Assembly (NCBI GenBank): GCA_019828565.1
Contig: JAHDYR010000015.1
Span: forward strand, 744,001 to 808,000
Direction: 5' to 3'
Origin: Carpediemonas membranifera
Taxonomy: Eukaryota; Fornicata
Length of the DNA: 64,000 bases
The translations under genes were made by a program, and so were the position numbers. This document shows, piece after piece, positions 38,921-50,918 of this stretch. The notes beneath the pieces were generated by a model. The model made no database searches. It had not been told where the DNA came from and saw only the letters and a list, made by a program, of their open reading frames with translations. The first letter of the stretch is position 1; each line of letters begins with the position of its first letter.

Positions 38921-39138
38921 GCTTGGTAAAATGACTGAGTGATGCGTTGTGGGTGACCCACGCGGTTTACCTCGGGAGCACCGCGCCCCTTGCCGGGCCG
39001 GAGGATGCATTCGCCCGCCTCTGGCGCGCGTGGGGCAGGCTGGCGAGCACGCGATGCGATGGCGGGCCAGATCAATTTCTGTGACACTGTAGAATGCGAG
39101 CTCGCGATGACACGACAAGTCTACAGCTCACACAACAA

Positions 39139-39882
39139 TGAAGTTCGGCACAACTCTCGTAGTCCTTGGCCTGATCGCCACCGTGTTCGCCCAATGCGTC
39201 ATCACGGAGGAGGAGGCCCTCATGAACATGTACGTTGCCCCTCGGCGGCGATTCCTGGACCGACAACACCAACTGGAACACTGGTGACGTCTGCACCTGG
39301 TATGGCATCGGCTGCAACATCGACGGCTACGTCGTCAGCATCGACCTCTCCAACAACAACCTCGTCGGCCTCCTCACCGACGACATCGGGTGCTTCCCCT
39401 ACCTCAAGAGCCTCCAGCTCAACGACAACGAGATCTCCGGCCCCGTCCCCGACGCCATCGGCAACCTGCCCAGCCTCAAGTACCTCAACCTTGACAACAA
39501 CCTCCTGACTGGCCCCCTGCCCGCCACCCTCTGCGCTGACGAGCACCTCCAGTACATCTACCTCGGCCACAACCTCTTCGAGGGCGATATCCCCGCCTGC
39601 TACGTCACCAACTTCACCTTCGTCAAGGAGGTCCACCTCGACTGCAACCTGCTCACCGGCGACCTCCTCGACTTCTCCGTCTACGAGTACATGTTCGAGC
39701 TCCGCTCCCGCTGCAACAACTTCAACGTCGAGTGCCCCGCCTGGACCGAGACCACTGACATGCTCGTCATCTGCTCCGGCTCCTGCGAGGACTGCCCCAT
39801 TGTCCCCCCGACCCAGTGCCCCGAGTTCGTCGAGGTCGAGGACTGCGGCCTCTACTACCCCCTTGAGGCTGTCCCCGTCTAA
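39139..39882 (+). pseudogene. LRR unit 9, early frameshift
   Basis: Extra C near 39240 (TTGCCCCTCGG) breaks the frame after residue 34. From there to 39882 the remaining 213 residues are open in one frame. Variant TNF. Confidence 0.85.
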
Positions 39883-40099
39883 GCTTGGTAAATGACTGAG
39901 TGATGCGTTGTGGGTGACCCACGCGGTTTACCTCGGGAGCACCGCGCCCCTTGCCGGGCCGGAGGATGCATTCGCCCGCCTCTGGCGCGCGTGGGGGCAG
40001 GCTGGCGAGCACGCGATGCGATGGCGGGCCAGATCAATTTCTGTGACACTGTAGAATGCGAGCTCGCGATGACACGACAAGTCTACAGCTCACACAACA

Positions 40100-40845
40100 A
40101 TGAAGTTCGGCACAACTCTCGTAGTCCTTGGCCTGATCGCCACCGTGTTCGCCCAATGCGTCATCACGGAGGAGGAGGCCCTCATGAACATGTACGTTGC
40201 CCTCGGCGGCGATTCCTGGACCGACAACACCAACTGGAACACTGGTGACGTCTGCACCTGGTATGGCATCGGCTGCAACATCGACGGCTACGTCGTCAGC
40301 ATCGACCTCTCCAACAACAACCTCGTCGGCCTCCTCACCGACGACATCGGGTGCTTCCCCTACCTCAAGAGCCTCCAGCTCAACGACAACGAGATCTCCG
40401 GCCCCGTCCCCGACGCCATCGGCAACCTGCCAAGCCTCAAGTACCTCAACCTTGACAACAACCTCCTGACTGGCCCCCCTGCCCGCCACCCTCTGCGCTG
40501 ACGAGCACCTCCAGTACATCTACCTCGGCCACAACCTCTTCGAGGGCGATATCCCCGCCTGCTACGTCACCAGCTTCACCTTCGTCAAGGAGGTCCACCT
40601 CGACTGCAACCTGCTCACCGGCGACCTCCTCGACTTCTCTGTCTACGAGTACATGTTCGAGCTCCGCTCCCGCTGCAACAGCTTCAACGTCGAGTGCCCC
40701 GCCTGGACCGAGACCACTGACATGCTCGTCATCTGCTCCGGCTCCTGCGAGGACTGCCCCATTGTCCCCCCGACCCAGTGCCCCGAGTTCGTCGAGGTCG
40801 AGGACTGCGGCCTCTACTACCCCCCTTGAGGCTGTCCCCGTCTAA
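40100..40845 (+). pseudogene. LRR unit 10, two indels
   Basis: C6 run near 40477 stops the frame at 40501. A second extra C near 40820 is the C-terminal lesion of units 3 and 19. The preceding spacer has an extra G (GTGGGGGCAGG). Confidence 0.85.
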
Positions 40846-41062
40846 GCTTGGTAAATGACTGAGTGATGCGTTGTGGGTGACCCACGCGGTTTACCTCGGG
40901 AGCACCGCGCCCCTTGCCGGGCCGGAGGATGCATTCGCCCGCCTCTGGCGCGCGTGGGGCAGGCTGGCGAGCACGCGATGCGATGGCGGGCCAGATCAAA
41001 AGTCTGTGACACTGTAGAATGCGAGCTCGCGATGACACGACAAGTCTACAGCTCACACAACA

Positions 41063-41808
41063 ATGAAGTTCGGCACAACTCTCGTAGTCCTTGGCCTGAT
41101 CGCCACCGTGTTCGCCCAATGCGTCATCACGGAGGAGGAGGCCCTCATGAACATGTACGTTGCCCTCGGCGGCGATTCCTGGACCGACAACACCAACTGG
41201 AACACTGGTGACGTCTGCACCTGGTATGGCATCGGCTGCAACATCGACGGCTACGTCGTCAGCATCGACCTCTCCAACAACAACCTCGTCGGCTTCCTCA
41301 CCGACGACATCGGGTGCTTCCCCTACCTCAAGAGCCTCCAGCTCAACGACAACGAGATCTCCGGCCCCGTCCCCGACGCCATCGGCAACCTGCCCAGCCT
41401 CAAGTACCTCAACCTTGACAACAACCTCCTGACTGGCCCCCTGCCCGCCACCCTCTGCGCTGACGAGCACCTCCAGTACATCTACCTCGGCCACAACCTC
41501 TTCGAGGGCGATATCCCCCGCCTGCTACGTCACCAACTTCACCTTCGTCAAGGAGGTCCACCTCGACTGCAACCTGCTCACCGGCGACCTCCCTCGACTT
41601 CTCCGTCTACGAGTACATGTTCGAGCTCCGCTCCCGCTGCAACAACTTCAACGTCGAGTGCCCCGCCTGGACCGAGACCACTGACATGCTCGTCATCTGC
41701 TCTGGCTCCTGCGAGGACTGCCCCATTGTCCCCCCGACCCAGTGCCCCGAGTTCGTCGAGGTCGAGGACTGCGGCCTCTACTACCCCCTTGAGGCTGTCC
41801 CCGTCTAA
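41063..41808 (+). pseudogene. LRR unit 11, two indels
   Basis: Extra C near 41516 (ATATCCCCCGCC) and near 41590 (CTCCCTCG). Carries the unique Leu to Phe change VGFLTDD. Spacer variant CAAAAGTC upstream. Confidence 0.85.
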
Positions 41809-42025
41809 GCTTGGTAAAATGACTGAGTGATGCGTTGTGGGTGACCCACGCGGTTTACCTCGGGAGCACCGCGCCCCTTGCCGGGCCGGAGGATGCATTC
41901 GCCCGCCTCTGGCGCGCGTGGGGCAGGCTGGCGAGTACGCGATGCGATGGCGGGCCAGATCAATTTCTGTGACACTGTAGAATGCGAGCTCGCGATGACA
42001 CGACAAGTCTACAGCTCACACAACA

Positions 42026-42770
42026 ATGAAGTTCGGCACAACTCTCGTAGTCCTTGGCCTGATCGCCACCGTGTTCGCCCAATGCGTCATCACGGAGGAG
42101 GAGGCCCTCATGAACATGTACGTTGCCCTCGGCGGCGATTCCTGGACCGACAACACCAACTGGAACACTGGTGACGTCTGCACCTGGTATGGCATCGGCT
42201 GCAACATCGACGGCTACGTCGTCAGCATCGACCTCTCCAACAACAACCTCGTCGGCCTCCTCACCGACGACATCGGGTGCTTCCCCTACCTCAAGAGCCT
42301 CCAGCTCAACGACAACGAGATCTCCGGCCCCGTCCCCGACGCCATCGGCAACCTGCCCAGCCTCAAGTACCTCAACCTTGACAACAACCTCCTGACTGGC
42401 CCCCCTGCCCGCCACCCTCTGCGCTGACGAGCACCTCCAGTACATCTACCTCGGCCACAACCTCTTCGAGGGCGATATCCCCGCCTGCTACGTCACCAGC
42501 TTCACCTTCGTCAAGGAGGTCCACCTCGACTGCAACCTGCTCACCGGCGACCTCCTCGACTTCTCTGTCTACGAGTACATGTTCGAGCTCCGCTCCCGCT
42601 GCAACAACTTCAACGTCGAGTGCCCCGCCTGGACCGAGACCACTGACATGCTCGTCATCTGCTCCGGCTCCTGCGAGGACTGCCCCATTGTCCCCCCGAC
42701 CCAGTGCCCCGAGTTCGTCGAGGTCGAGGACTGCGGCCTCTACTACCCCCTTGAGGCTGTCCCCGTCTAA
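42026..42770 (+). pseudogene. LRR unit 12, frameshifted
   Basis: A single lesion, the C6 run near 42403; first frame stops at 42427, remainder open to 42770. Confidence 0.85.
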
Positions 42771-42987
42771 GCTTGGTAAATGACTGAGTGATGCGTTGTG
42801 GGTGACCCACGCGGTTTACCTCGGGAGCACCGCGCCCCTTGCCGGGCCGGAGGATGCATTCGCCCGCCTCTGGCGCGCGTGGGGCAGGCTGGCGAGCACG
42901 CGATGCGATGGCGGGCCAGATCAAAAGTCTGTGACACTGTAGAATGCGAGCTCGCGATGACACGACAAGTCTACAGCTCACACAACA

Positions 42988-43731
42988 ATGAAGTTCGGCA
43001 CAACTCTCGTAGTCCTTGGCCTGATCGCCACCGTGTTCGCCCAATGCGTCATCACGGAGGAGGAGGCCCTCATGAACATGTACGTTGCCCTCGGCGGCGA
43101 TTCCTGGACCGACAACACCAACTGGAACACTGGTGACGTCTGCACCTGGTATGGCATCGGCTGCAACATCGACGGCTACGTCGTCAGCATCGACCTCTCC
43201 AACAACAACCTCGTCGGCCTCCTCACCGACGACATCGGGTGCTTCCCCTACCTCAAGAGCCTCCAGCTCAACGACAACGAGATCTCCGGCCCCGTCCCCG
43301 ACGCCATCGGCAACCTGCCCAGCCTCAAGTACCTCAACCTTGACAACAACCTCCTGACTGGCCCCCTGCCCGCCACCCTCTGCGCTGACGAGCACCTCCA
43401 GTACATCTACCTCGGCCACAACCTCTTCGAGGGCGATATCCCCGCCTGCTACGTCACCAGCTTCACCTTCGTCAAGGAGGTCCACCTCGACTGCAACCTG
43501 CTCACCGGCGACCTCCTCGACTTCTCTGTCTACGAGTACATGTTCGAGCTCCGCTCCCGCTGCAACAACTTCAACGTCGAGTGCCCCGCCTGGACCGAGA
43601 CCACTGACATGCTCGTCATCTGCTCCGGCTCCTGCGAGGACTGCCCCATTGTCCCCCCGACCCAGTGCCCCGAGTTCGTCGAGGTCGAGGACTGCGGCCT
43701 CTACTACCCCCTTGAGGCTGTCCCCGTCTAA
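42988..43731 (+). CDS. LRR unit 13, intact secreted LRR protein
   Basis: 247 codons with the same protein as units 5 and 6, but its upstream spacer is the CAAAAGTC variant. Identical product under a different spacer points to exchange between units. Confidence 0.9.
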   Translation: MKFGTTLVVLGLIATVFAQCVITEEEALMNMYVALGGDSWTDNTNWNTGDVCTWYGIGCNIDGYVVSIDLSNNNLVGLLTDDIGCFPYLKSLQLNDNEISGPVPDAIGNLPSLKYLNLDNNLLTGPLPATLCADEHLQYIYLGHNLFEGDIPACYVTSFTFVKEVHLDCNLLTGDLLDFSVYEYMFELRSRCNNFNVECPAWTETTDMLVICSGSCEDCPIVPPTQCPEFVEVEDCGLYYPLEAVPV

Positions 43732-43948
43732 GCTTGGTAAATGACTGAGTGATGCGTTGTGGGTGACCCACGCGGTTTACCTCGGGAGCACCGCGCCCCC
43801 TTGCCGGGCCGGAGGATGCATTCGCCCGCCTCTGGCGCGCGTGGGGCAGGCTGGCGAGCACGCGATGCGATGGCGGGCCAGATCAATTTCTGTGACACTG
43901 TAGAATGCGAGCTCGCGATGACACGACAAGTCTACAGCTCACACAACA

Positions 43949-44695
43949 ATGAAGTTCGGCACAACTCTCGTAGTCCTTGGCCTGATCGCCACCGTGTTCG
44001 CCCAATGCGTCATCACGGAGGAGGAGGCCCTCATGAACATGTACGTTGCCCTCGGCGGCGATTCCTGGACCGACAACACCAACTGGAACACTGGTGACGT
44101 CTGCACCTGGTATGGCATCGGCTGCAACATCGACGGCTACGTCGTCAGCATCGACCTCTCCAACAACAACCTCGTCGGCCTCCTCACCGACGACATCGGG
44201 TGCTTCCCCTACCTCAAGAGCCTCCAGCTCAACGACAACGAGATCTCCGGCCCCGTCCCCGACGCCATCGGCAACCTGCCCAGCCTCAAGTACCTCAACC
44301 TTGACAACAACCTCCTGACTGGCCCCCTGCCCGCCACCCTCTGCGCTGACGAGCACCTCCAGTACATCTACCTCGGCCACAACCTCTTCGAGGGCGATAT
44401 CCCCGCCTGCTACGTCACCAGCTTCACCTTCGTCAAGGAGGTCCACCTCGACTGCAACCTGCTCACCGGCGACCTCCCTCGACTTCTCTGTCTACGAGTA
44501 CATGTTCGAGCTCCGCTCCCGCTGCAACAACTTCAACGTCGAGTGCCCCGCCTGGACCGAGACCACTGACATGCTCGTCATCTGCTCCGGCTCCTGCGAG
44601 GACTGCCCCATTGTCCCCCCGACCCAGTGCCCCCGAGTTCGTCGAGGTCGAGGACTGCGGCCTCTACTACCCCCCTTGAGGCTGTCCCCGTCTAA
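43949..44695 (+). pseudogene. LRR unit 14, three indels
   Basis: Extra C near 44475 (CTCCCTCG), near 44631 (GTGCCCCCGAG) and near 44672 (ACCCCCCTTG). First frame stops at 44569. Confidence 0.85.
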
Positions 44696-44911
44696 GCTTG
44701 GTAAATGACTGAGTGATGCGTTGTGGGTGACCCACGCGGTTTACCTCGGGAGCACCGCGCCCCTTGCCGGGCCGGAGGATGCATTCGCCCGCCTCTGGCA
44801 CGCGTGGGGCAGGCTGGCGAGCACGCGATGCGATGGCGGGCCAGATCAATTTCTGTGACACTGTAGAATGCGAGCTCGCGATGACACGACAAGTCTACAG
44901 CTCACACAACA

Positions 44912-45676
44912 ATGAAGTTCGGCACAACTCTCGTAGTCCTTGGCCTGATCGCCACCGTGTTCGCCCAATGCGTCATCACGGAGGAGGAGGCCCTCATGAA
45001 CATGTACGTTGCCCTCGGCGGCGATTCCTGGACCGACAACACCAACTGGAACACTGGTGACGTCTGCACCTGGTATGGCATCGGCTGCAACATCGACGGC
45101 TACGTCGTCAGCATCGACCTCTCCAACAACAACCTCGTCGGCCTCCCTCACCGACGACATCGGGTGCTTCCCCTACCCTCAAGAGCCTCCAGCTCAACGA
45201 CAACGAGATCTCCGGCCCCGTCCCCGACGCCATCGGCAACCTGCCCAGCCTCAAGTACCTCAACCTCGACAACAACCTCCTGACTGGCCCCCTGCCCGCC
45301 ACCCTCTGCGCTGACGAGCACCTCCAGTACATCTACCTCGGCCACAACCTCTTCGAGGGCGATATCCCCGCCTGCTACGTCACCAGCTTCACCTTCGTCA
45401 AGGAGGTCCACCTCGACTGCAACCTGCTCACCGGCGACCTCCTCGACTTCTCTGTCTACGAGTACATGTTCGAGCTCCGCTCCCGCTGCAACAGCTTCAA
45501 CGTCGAGTGCCCCGCCTGGACCGAGACCACTGACATGCTCGTCATCTGCTCCGGCTCCTGCGAGGACTGCCCCATTGTCCCCCCCGACCCAGTGCCCCGA
45601 GTTCGTCGAGGTCGAGGACTGCGGCCTCTACTACCCCCTTGAGGCTGTCCCCGCTCCAAGCTTGGTAAATGACTGA
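44912..45676 (+). pseudogene. LRR unit 15, several indels and lost stop
   Basis: Extra C near 45146, 45176 and 45583. The normal stop context GTCTAAG reads GCTCCAAG, so the C-terminal frame would continue to a TGA at 45674-45676 with APSLVND. Unit 16 shares this stop loss. Confidence 0.85.
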
Positions 45677-45876
45677 GTGATGCGTTGTGGGTGACCCACG
45701 CGGTTTACCTCGGGAGCACCGCGCCCCTTGCCGGGCCGGAGGATGCATTCGCCCGCCTCTGGCGCGCGTGGGGCAGGCTGGCGAGCACGCGATGCGATGG
45801 CGGGCCAGATCAAAAGTCTGTGACACTGTAGAATGCGAGCTCGCGATGACACGACAAGTCTACAGCTCACACAACA

Positions 45877-46640
45877 ATGAAGTTCGGCACAACTCTCGTA
45901 GTCCTTGGCCTGATCGCCACCGTGTTCGCCCAATGCGTCATCACGGAGGAGGAGGCCCTCATGAACATGTACGTTGCCCTCGGCGGCGATTCCTGGACCG
46001 ACAACACCAACTGGAACACTGGTGACGTCTGCACCTGGTATGGCATCGGCTGCAACATCGACGGCTACGTCGTCAGCATCGACCTCTCCAACAACAACCT
46101 CGTCGGCCTCCCTCACCGACGACATCGGGTGCTTCCCCTACCTCAAGAGCCTCCAGCTCAACGACAACGAGATCTCCGGCCCCGTCCCCGACGCCATCGG
46201 CAACCTGCCCAGCCTCAAGTACCTCAACCTTGACAACAACCTCCTGACTGGCCCCCCTGCCCGCCACCCTCTGCGCTGACGAGCACCTCCAGTACATCTA
46301 CCTCGGCCACAACCTCTTCGAGGGCGATATCCCCGCCTGCTACGTCACCAACTTCACCTTCGTCAAGGAGGTCCACCTCGACTGCAACCTGCTCACCGGC
46401 GACCTCCTCGACTTCTCTGTCTACGAGTACATGTTCGAGCTCCGCTCCCGCTGCAACAACTTCAACGTCGAGTGCCCCGCCTGGACCGAGACCACTGACA
46501 TGCTCGTCATCTGCTCCGGCTCCTGCGAGGACTGCCCCATTGTCCCCCCGACCCAGTGCCCCGAGTTCGTCGAGGTCGAGGACTGCGGCCTCTACTACCC
46601 CCTTGAGGCTGTCCCCGCTCCAAGCTTGGTAAATGACTGA
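45877..46640 (+). pseudogene. LRR unit 16, two indels and lost stop
   Basis: Extra C near 46110 and a C6 run near 46256. Same GCTCCAAG stop-loss as unit 15, extending the C-terminal frame to 46640. Spacer variant CAAAAGTC. Confidence 0.85.
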
Positions 46641-46839
46641 GTGATGCGTTGTGGGTGACCCACGCGGTTTACCTCGGGAGCACCGCGCCCCTTGCCGGGC
46701 CGGAGGATGCATTCGCCCGCCTCTGGCGCGCGTGGGGCAGGCTGGCGAGCACGCGATGCGATGGCGGGCCAGATCAAAGTCTGTGACACTGTAGAATGCG
46801 AGCTCGCGATGACACGACAAGTCTACAGCTCACACAACA

Positions 46840-47585
46840 ATGAAGTTCGGCACAACTCTCGTAGTCCTTGGCCTGATCGCCACCGTGTTCGCCCAATGCG
46901 TCATCACGGAGGAGGAGGCCCTCATGAACATGTACGTTGCCCTCGGCGGCGATTCCTGGACCGACAACACCAACTGGAACACTGGTGACGTCTGCACCTG
47001 GTATGGCATCGGCTGCAACATCGACAGCTACGTCGTCAGCATCGACCTCTCCAACAACAACCTCGTCGGCCTCCTCACCGACGACATCGGGTGCTTCCCC
47101 TACCTCAAGAGCCTCCAGCTCAACGACAACGAGATCTCCGGCCCCGTCCCCGACGCCATCGGCAACCTGCCCAGCCTCAAGTACCTCAACCTTGACAACA
47201 ACCTCCTGACTGGCCCCCCTGCCCGCCACCCTCTGCGCTGACGAGCACCTCCAGTACATCTACCTCGGCCACAACCTCTTCGAGGGCGATATCCCCGCCT
47301 GCTACGTCACCAGCTTCACCTTCGTCAAGGAGGTCCACCTCGACTGCAACCTGCTCACCGGCGACCTCCCTCGACTTCTCCGTCTACGAGTACATGTTCG
47401 AGCTCCGCTCCCGCTGCAACAACTTCAACGTCGAGTGCCCCGCCTGGACCGAGACCACTGACATGCTCGTCATCTGCTCCGGCTCCTGCGAGGACTGCCC
47501 CATTGTCCCCCCGACCCAGTGCCCCGAGTTCGTCGAGGTCGAGGACTGCGGCCTCTACTACCCCCTTGAGGCTGTCCCCGTCTAA
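46840..47585 (+). pseudogene. LRR unit 17, two indels
   Basis: C6 run near 47218 and extra C near 47369. Unique Gly to Ser change (NIDSYVV) in the N-terminal cap. Spacer variant CAAAGTC. Confidence 0.85.
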
Positions 47586-47801
47586 GCTTGGTAAATGACT
47601 GAGTGATGCGTTGTGGGTGACCCACGCGGTTTACCTCGGGAGCACCGCGCCCCTTGCCGGGCCGGAGGATGCATTCGCCCGCCTCTGGCGCGCGTGGGGC
47701 AGGCTGGCGAGCACGCGATGCGATGGCGGGCCAGATCAATTTCTGTGACACTGTAGAATGCGAGCTCGCGATGACACGACAAGTCTACAGCTCACACAAC
47801 A

Positions 47802-48546
47802 ATGAAGTTCGGCACAACTCTCGTAGTCCTTGGCCTGATCGCCACCGTGTTCGCCCAATGCGTCATCACGGAGGAGGAGGCCCTCATGAACATGTACGTT
47901 GCCCTCGGCGGCGATTCCTGGACCGACAACACCAACTGGAACACTGGTGACGTCTGCACCTGGTATGGCATCGGCTGCAACATCGACGGCTACGTCGTCA
48001 GCATCGACCTCTCCAACAACAACCTCGTCGGCCTCCTCACCGACGACATCGGGTGCTTCCCCTACCTCAAGAGCCTCCAGCTCAACGACAACGAGATCTC
48101 CGGCCCCGTCCCCGACGCCATCGGCAACCTGCCCAGCCTCAAGTACCTCAACCTTGACAACAACCTCCTGACTGGCCCCCCTGCCCGCCACCCTCTGCGC
48201 TGACGAGCACCTCCAGTACATCTACCTCGGCCACAACCTCTTCGAGGGCGATATCCCCGCCTGCTACGTCACCAACTTCACCTTCGTCAAGGAGGTCCAC
48301 CTCGACTGCAACCTGCTCACCGGCGACCTCCTCGACTTCTCTGTCTACGAGTACATGTTCGAGCTCCGCTCCCGCTGCAACAGCTTCAACGTCGAGTGCC
48401 CCGCCTGGACCGAGACCACTGACATGCTCGTCATCTGCTCCGGCTCCTGCGAGGACTGCCCCATTGTCCCCCCGACCCAGTGCCCCGAGTTCGTCGAGGT
48501 CGAGGACTGCGGCCTCTACTACCCCCTTGAGGCTGTCCCCGTCTAA
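47802..48546 (+). pseudogene. LRR unit 18, frameshifted
   Basis: A single lesion, the C6 run near 48181. Variants TNF and CNS in the C-terminal half. Confidence 0.85.
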
Positions 48547-48760
48547 GCTTGGTAAATGACTGAGTGATGCGTTGTGGGTGACCCACGCGGTTTACCTCGG
48601 GAGCACCGCGCCCCTTGCCGGGCCGGAGGATGCATTCGCCCGCCTCTGGCGCGCGTGGGGCAGGCTGGCGAGCACGCGATGCGATGGCGGGCCAGATCAA
48701 TTTCTGTGACACTGTAGAATGCGAGCTCGCGATTACGACAAGTCTACAGCTCACACAACA

Positions 48761-49489
48761 ATGAAGTTCGGCACAACTCTCGTAGTCCTTGGCCTGATCG
48801 CCACCGTGTTCGCCCAATGCGTCATCACGGAGGAGGAGGCCCTCATGAACATGTACGTTGCCCTCGGCGGCGATTCCTGGACCGACAACACCAACTGGAA
48901 CACTGGTGACGTCTGCACCTGGTATGGCATCGGCTGCAACATCGACGGCTACGTCGTCAGCATCGACCTCTCCAACAACAACCTCGTCGGCCTCCTCACC
49001 GACGACATCGGGTGCTTCCCCTACCTCAAGAGCCTCCAGCTCAACGACAACGAGATCTCCGGCCCCGTCCCCGACGCCATCGGCAACCTGCCCAGCCTCA
49101 AGTACCTCAACCTCGACAACAACCTCCTGACTGGCCCCCTGCCCGCCACCCTCTGCGCTGACGAGCACCTCCAGTACATCTACCTCGGCCACAACCTCTT
49201 CGAGGGCGATATCCCCGCCTGCTACGTCACCAGCTTCACCTTCGTCAAGGAGGTCCACCTCGACTGCAACCTGCTCACCGGCGACCTCCTCGACTTCTCT
49301 GTCTACGAGTACATGTTCGAGCTCCGCTCCCGCTGCAACAACTTCAACGTCGAGTGCCCCGCCTGGACCGAGACCACTGACATGCTCGTCATCTGCTCCG
49401 GCTCCTGCGAGGACTGCCCCATTGTCCCCCCGACCCAGTGCCCCGAGTTCGTCGAGGTCGAGGACTGCGGCCTCTACTACCCCCCTTGA
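48761..49489 (+). CDS. LRR unit 19, secreted LRR protein with clipped C-terminus
   Basis: 242 codons from the usual ATG, ending YYPP as unit 3 does because of one extra C near 49485. Its spacer has GCGATTACGACA where the others have GCGATGACACGACA. That change removes an upstream ATG and opens the frame back to 48719, but the 48761 start is kept. Confidence 0.8.
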   Translation: MKFGTTLVVLGLIATVFAQCVITEEEALMNMYVALGGDSWTDNTNWNTGDVCTWYGIGCNIDGYVVSIDLSNNNLVGLLTDDIGCFPYLKSLQLNDNEISGPVPDAIGNLPSLKYLNLDNNLLTGPLPATLCADEHLQYIYLGHNLFEGDIPACYVTSFTFVKEVHLDCNLLTGDLLDFSVYEYMFELRSRCNNFNVECPAWTETTDMLVICSGSCEDCPIVPPTQCPEFVEVEDCGLYYPP

Positions 49490-49721
49490 GGCTGTCCCCG
49501 TCTAAGCTTGGTAAATGACTGAGTGATGCGTTGTGGGTGACCCACGCGGTTTACCTCGGGAGCACCGCGCCCCTTGCCGGGCCGGAGGATGCATTCGCCC
49601 GCCTCTGGCGCGCGTGGGGCAGGCTGGCGAGCACGCGATGCGATGGCGGGCCAGATCAATTTCTGTGACACTGTAGAATGCGAGCTCGCGATGACACGAC
49701 AAGTCTACAGCTCACACAACA

Positions 49722-50467
49722 ATGAAGTTCGGCACAACTCTCGTAGTCCTTGGCCTGATCGCCACCGTGTTCGCCCAATGCGTCATCACGGAGGAGGAGG
49801 CCCTCATGAACATGTACGTTGCCCTCGGCGGCGATTCCTGGACCGACAACACCAACTGGAACACTGGTGACGTCTGCACCTGGTATGGCATCGGCTGCAA
49901 CATCGACGGCTACGTCGTCAGCATCGACCTCTCCAACAACAACCTCGTCGGCCTCCCTCACCGACGACATCGGGTGCTTCCCCTACCTCAAGAGCCTCCA
50001 GCTCAACGACAACGAGATCTCCGGCCCCGTCCCCGACGCCATCGGCAACCTGCCCAGCCTCAAGTACCTCAACCTTGACAACAACCTCCTGACTGGCCCC
50101 CCTGCCCGCCACCCTCTGCGCTGACGAGCACCTCCAGTACATCTACCTCGGCCACAACCTCTTCGAGGGCGATATCCCCGCCTGCTACGTCACCAGCTTC
50201 ACCTTCGTCAAGGAGGTCCACCTCGACTGCAACCTGCTCACCGGCGACCTCCTCGACTTCTCCGTCTACGAGTACATGTTCGAGCTCCGCTCCCGCTGCA
50301 ACAACTTCAACGTCGAGTGCCCCGCCTGGACCGAGACCACTGACATGCTCGTCATCTGCTCCGGCTCCTGCGAGGACTGCCCCATTGTCCCCCCGACCCA
50401 GTGCCCCGAGTTCGTCGAGGTCGAGGACTGCGGCCTCTACTACCCCCTTGAGGCTGTCCCCGTCTAA
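49722..50467 (+). pseudogene. LRR unit 20, last copy, two indels
   Basis: Extra C near 49955 (GGCCTCCCTCACC) and a C6 run near 50101. Normal stop at 50465-50467. The following spacer is cut at 50559, ending the array. Confidence 0.85.
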
Positions 50468-50559
50468 GCTTGGTAAATGACTGAGTGATGCGTTGTGGGT
50501 GACCCACGCGGTTTACCTCGGGAGCACCGCGCCCCTTGCCGGGCCGGAGGATGCATTCA

Positions 50560-50918
50560 CCACAAACAAGATGAGGTGTCCGCGCACCTGCACTGGTAAG
50601 GTAACTGTTCCCAAAGTCTGCATTGCAAATGTGAAGCTTCACATCATTTCAGATTTCAACTCGGTTCACGACTGAACCTTATTGGAATCAGCGCGACTGT
50701 ACTGACGTCATGCCATCCGACAGCATGGACCCTACTGTTGTGGATGGGTGACCGGGACATCCAAGTCGTTGTCCTGAAACCGACTAAGAAGACAAGGTAC
50801 GTCAGTGGACTGGACCCAGCGTTTGTGAACGTTACCCACATTGATTCGGAAGTATGCAAAGTGAATTGGAGGCGATCTTCGGCAGTGAAAGAAAAAAGCT
50901 TGTCGCCCACAACCAGAG
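50560..50918 (+). other. Unique sequence between array and FAS gene
   Basis: About 360 nt, presumably the FAS promoter and 5' leader. No TATA box or conserved element recognised. A small ORF at 50738-50992 overlaps the FAS start and looks like chance. Confidence 0.5.

Larger units (their letters stand above)
30803..50559 (+). repeat. Tandem array of about 960-bp LRR gene units
   Basis: Twenty head-to-tail units (start-to-start spacing 959-965 bp) plus a 5'-truncated leading copy. Each unit is a 744-bp gene and a spacer of about 216 bp. The encoded protein has a signal peptide (KFGTTLVVLGLIATVFA, then Q), an N-terminal cap (DVCTWYGIGC) and about four plant-type LRRs (SLQLNDNEISGPVPDAIGNL and relatives). 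A Cys-rich C-terminal cap (CSGSCEDC) closes it. Units are almost identical, which implies recent amplification or gene conversion. The array stops inside a spacer at 50559. Confidence 0.95.

Noticed and set aside
30803..50559. CRISPR-like array
   Set aside because: Repeat units are 960-bp protein genes in a eukaryote; no short repeats with unique spacers.
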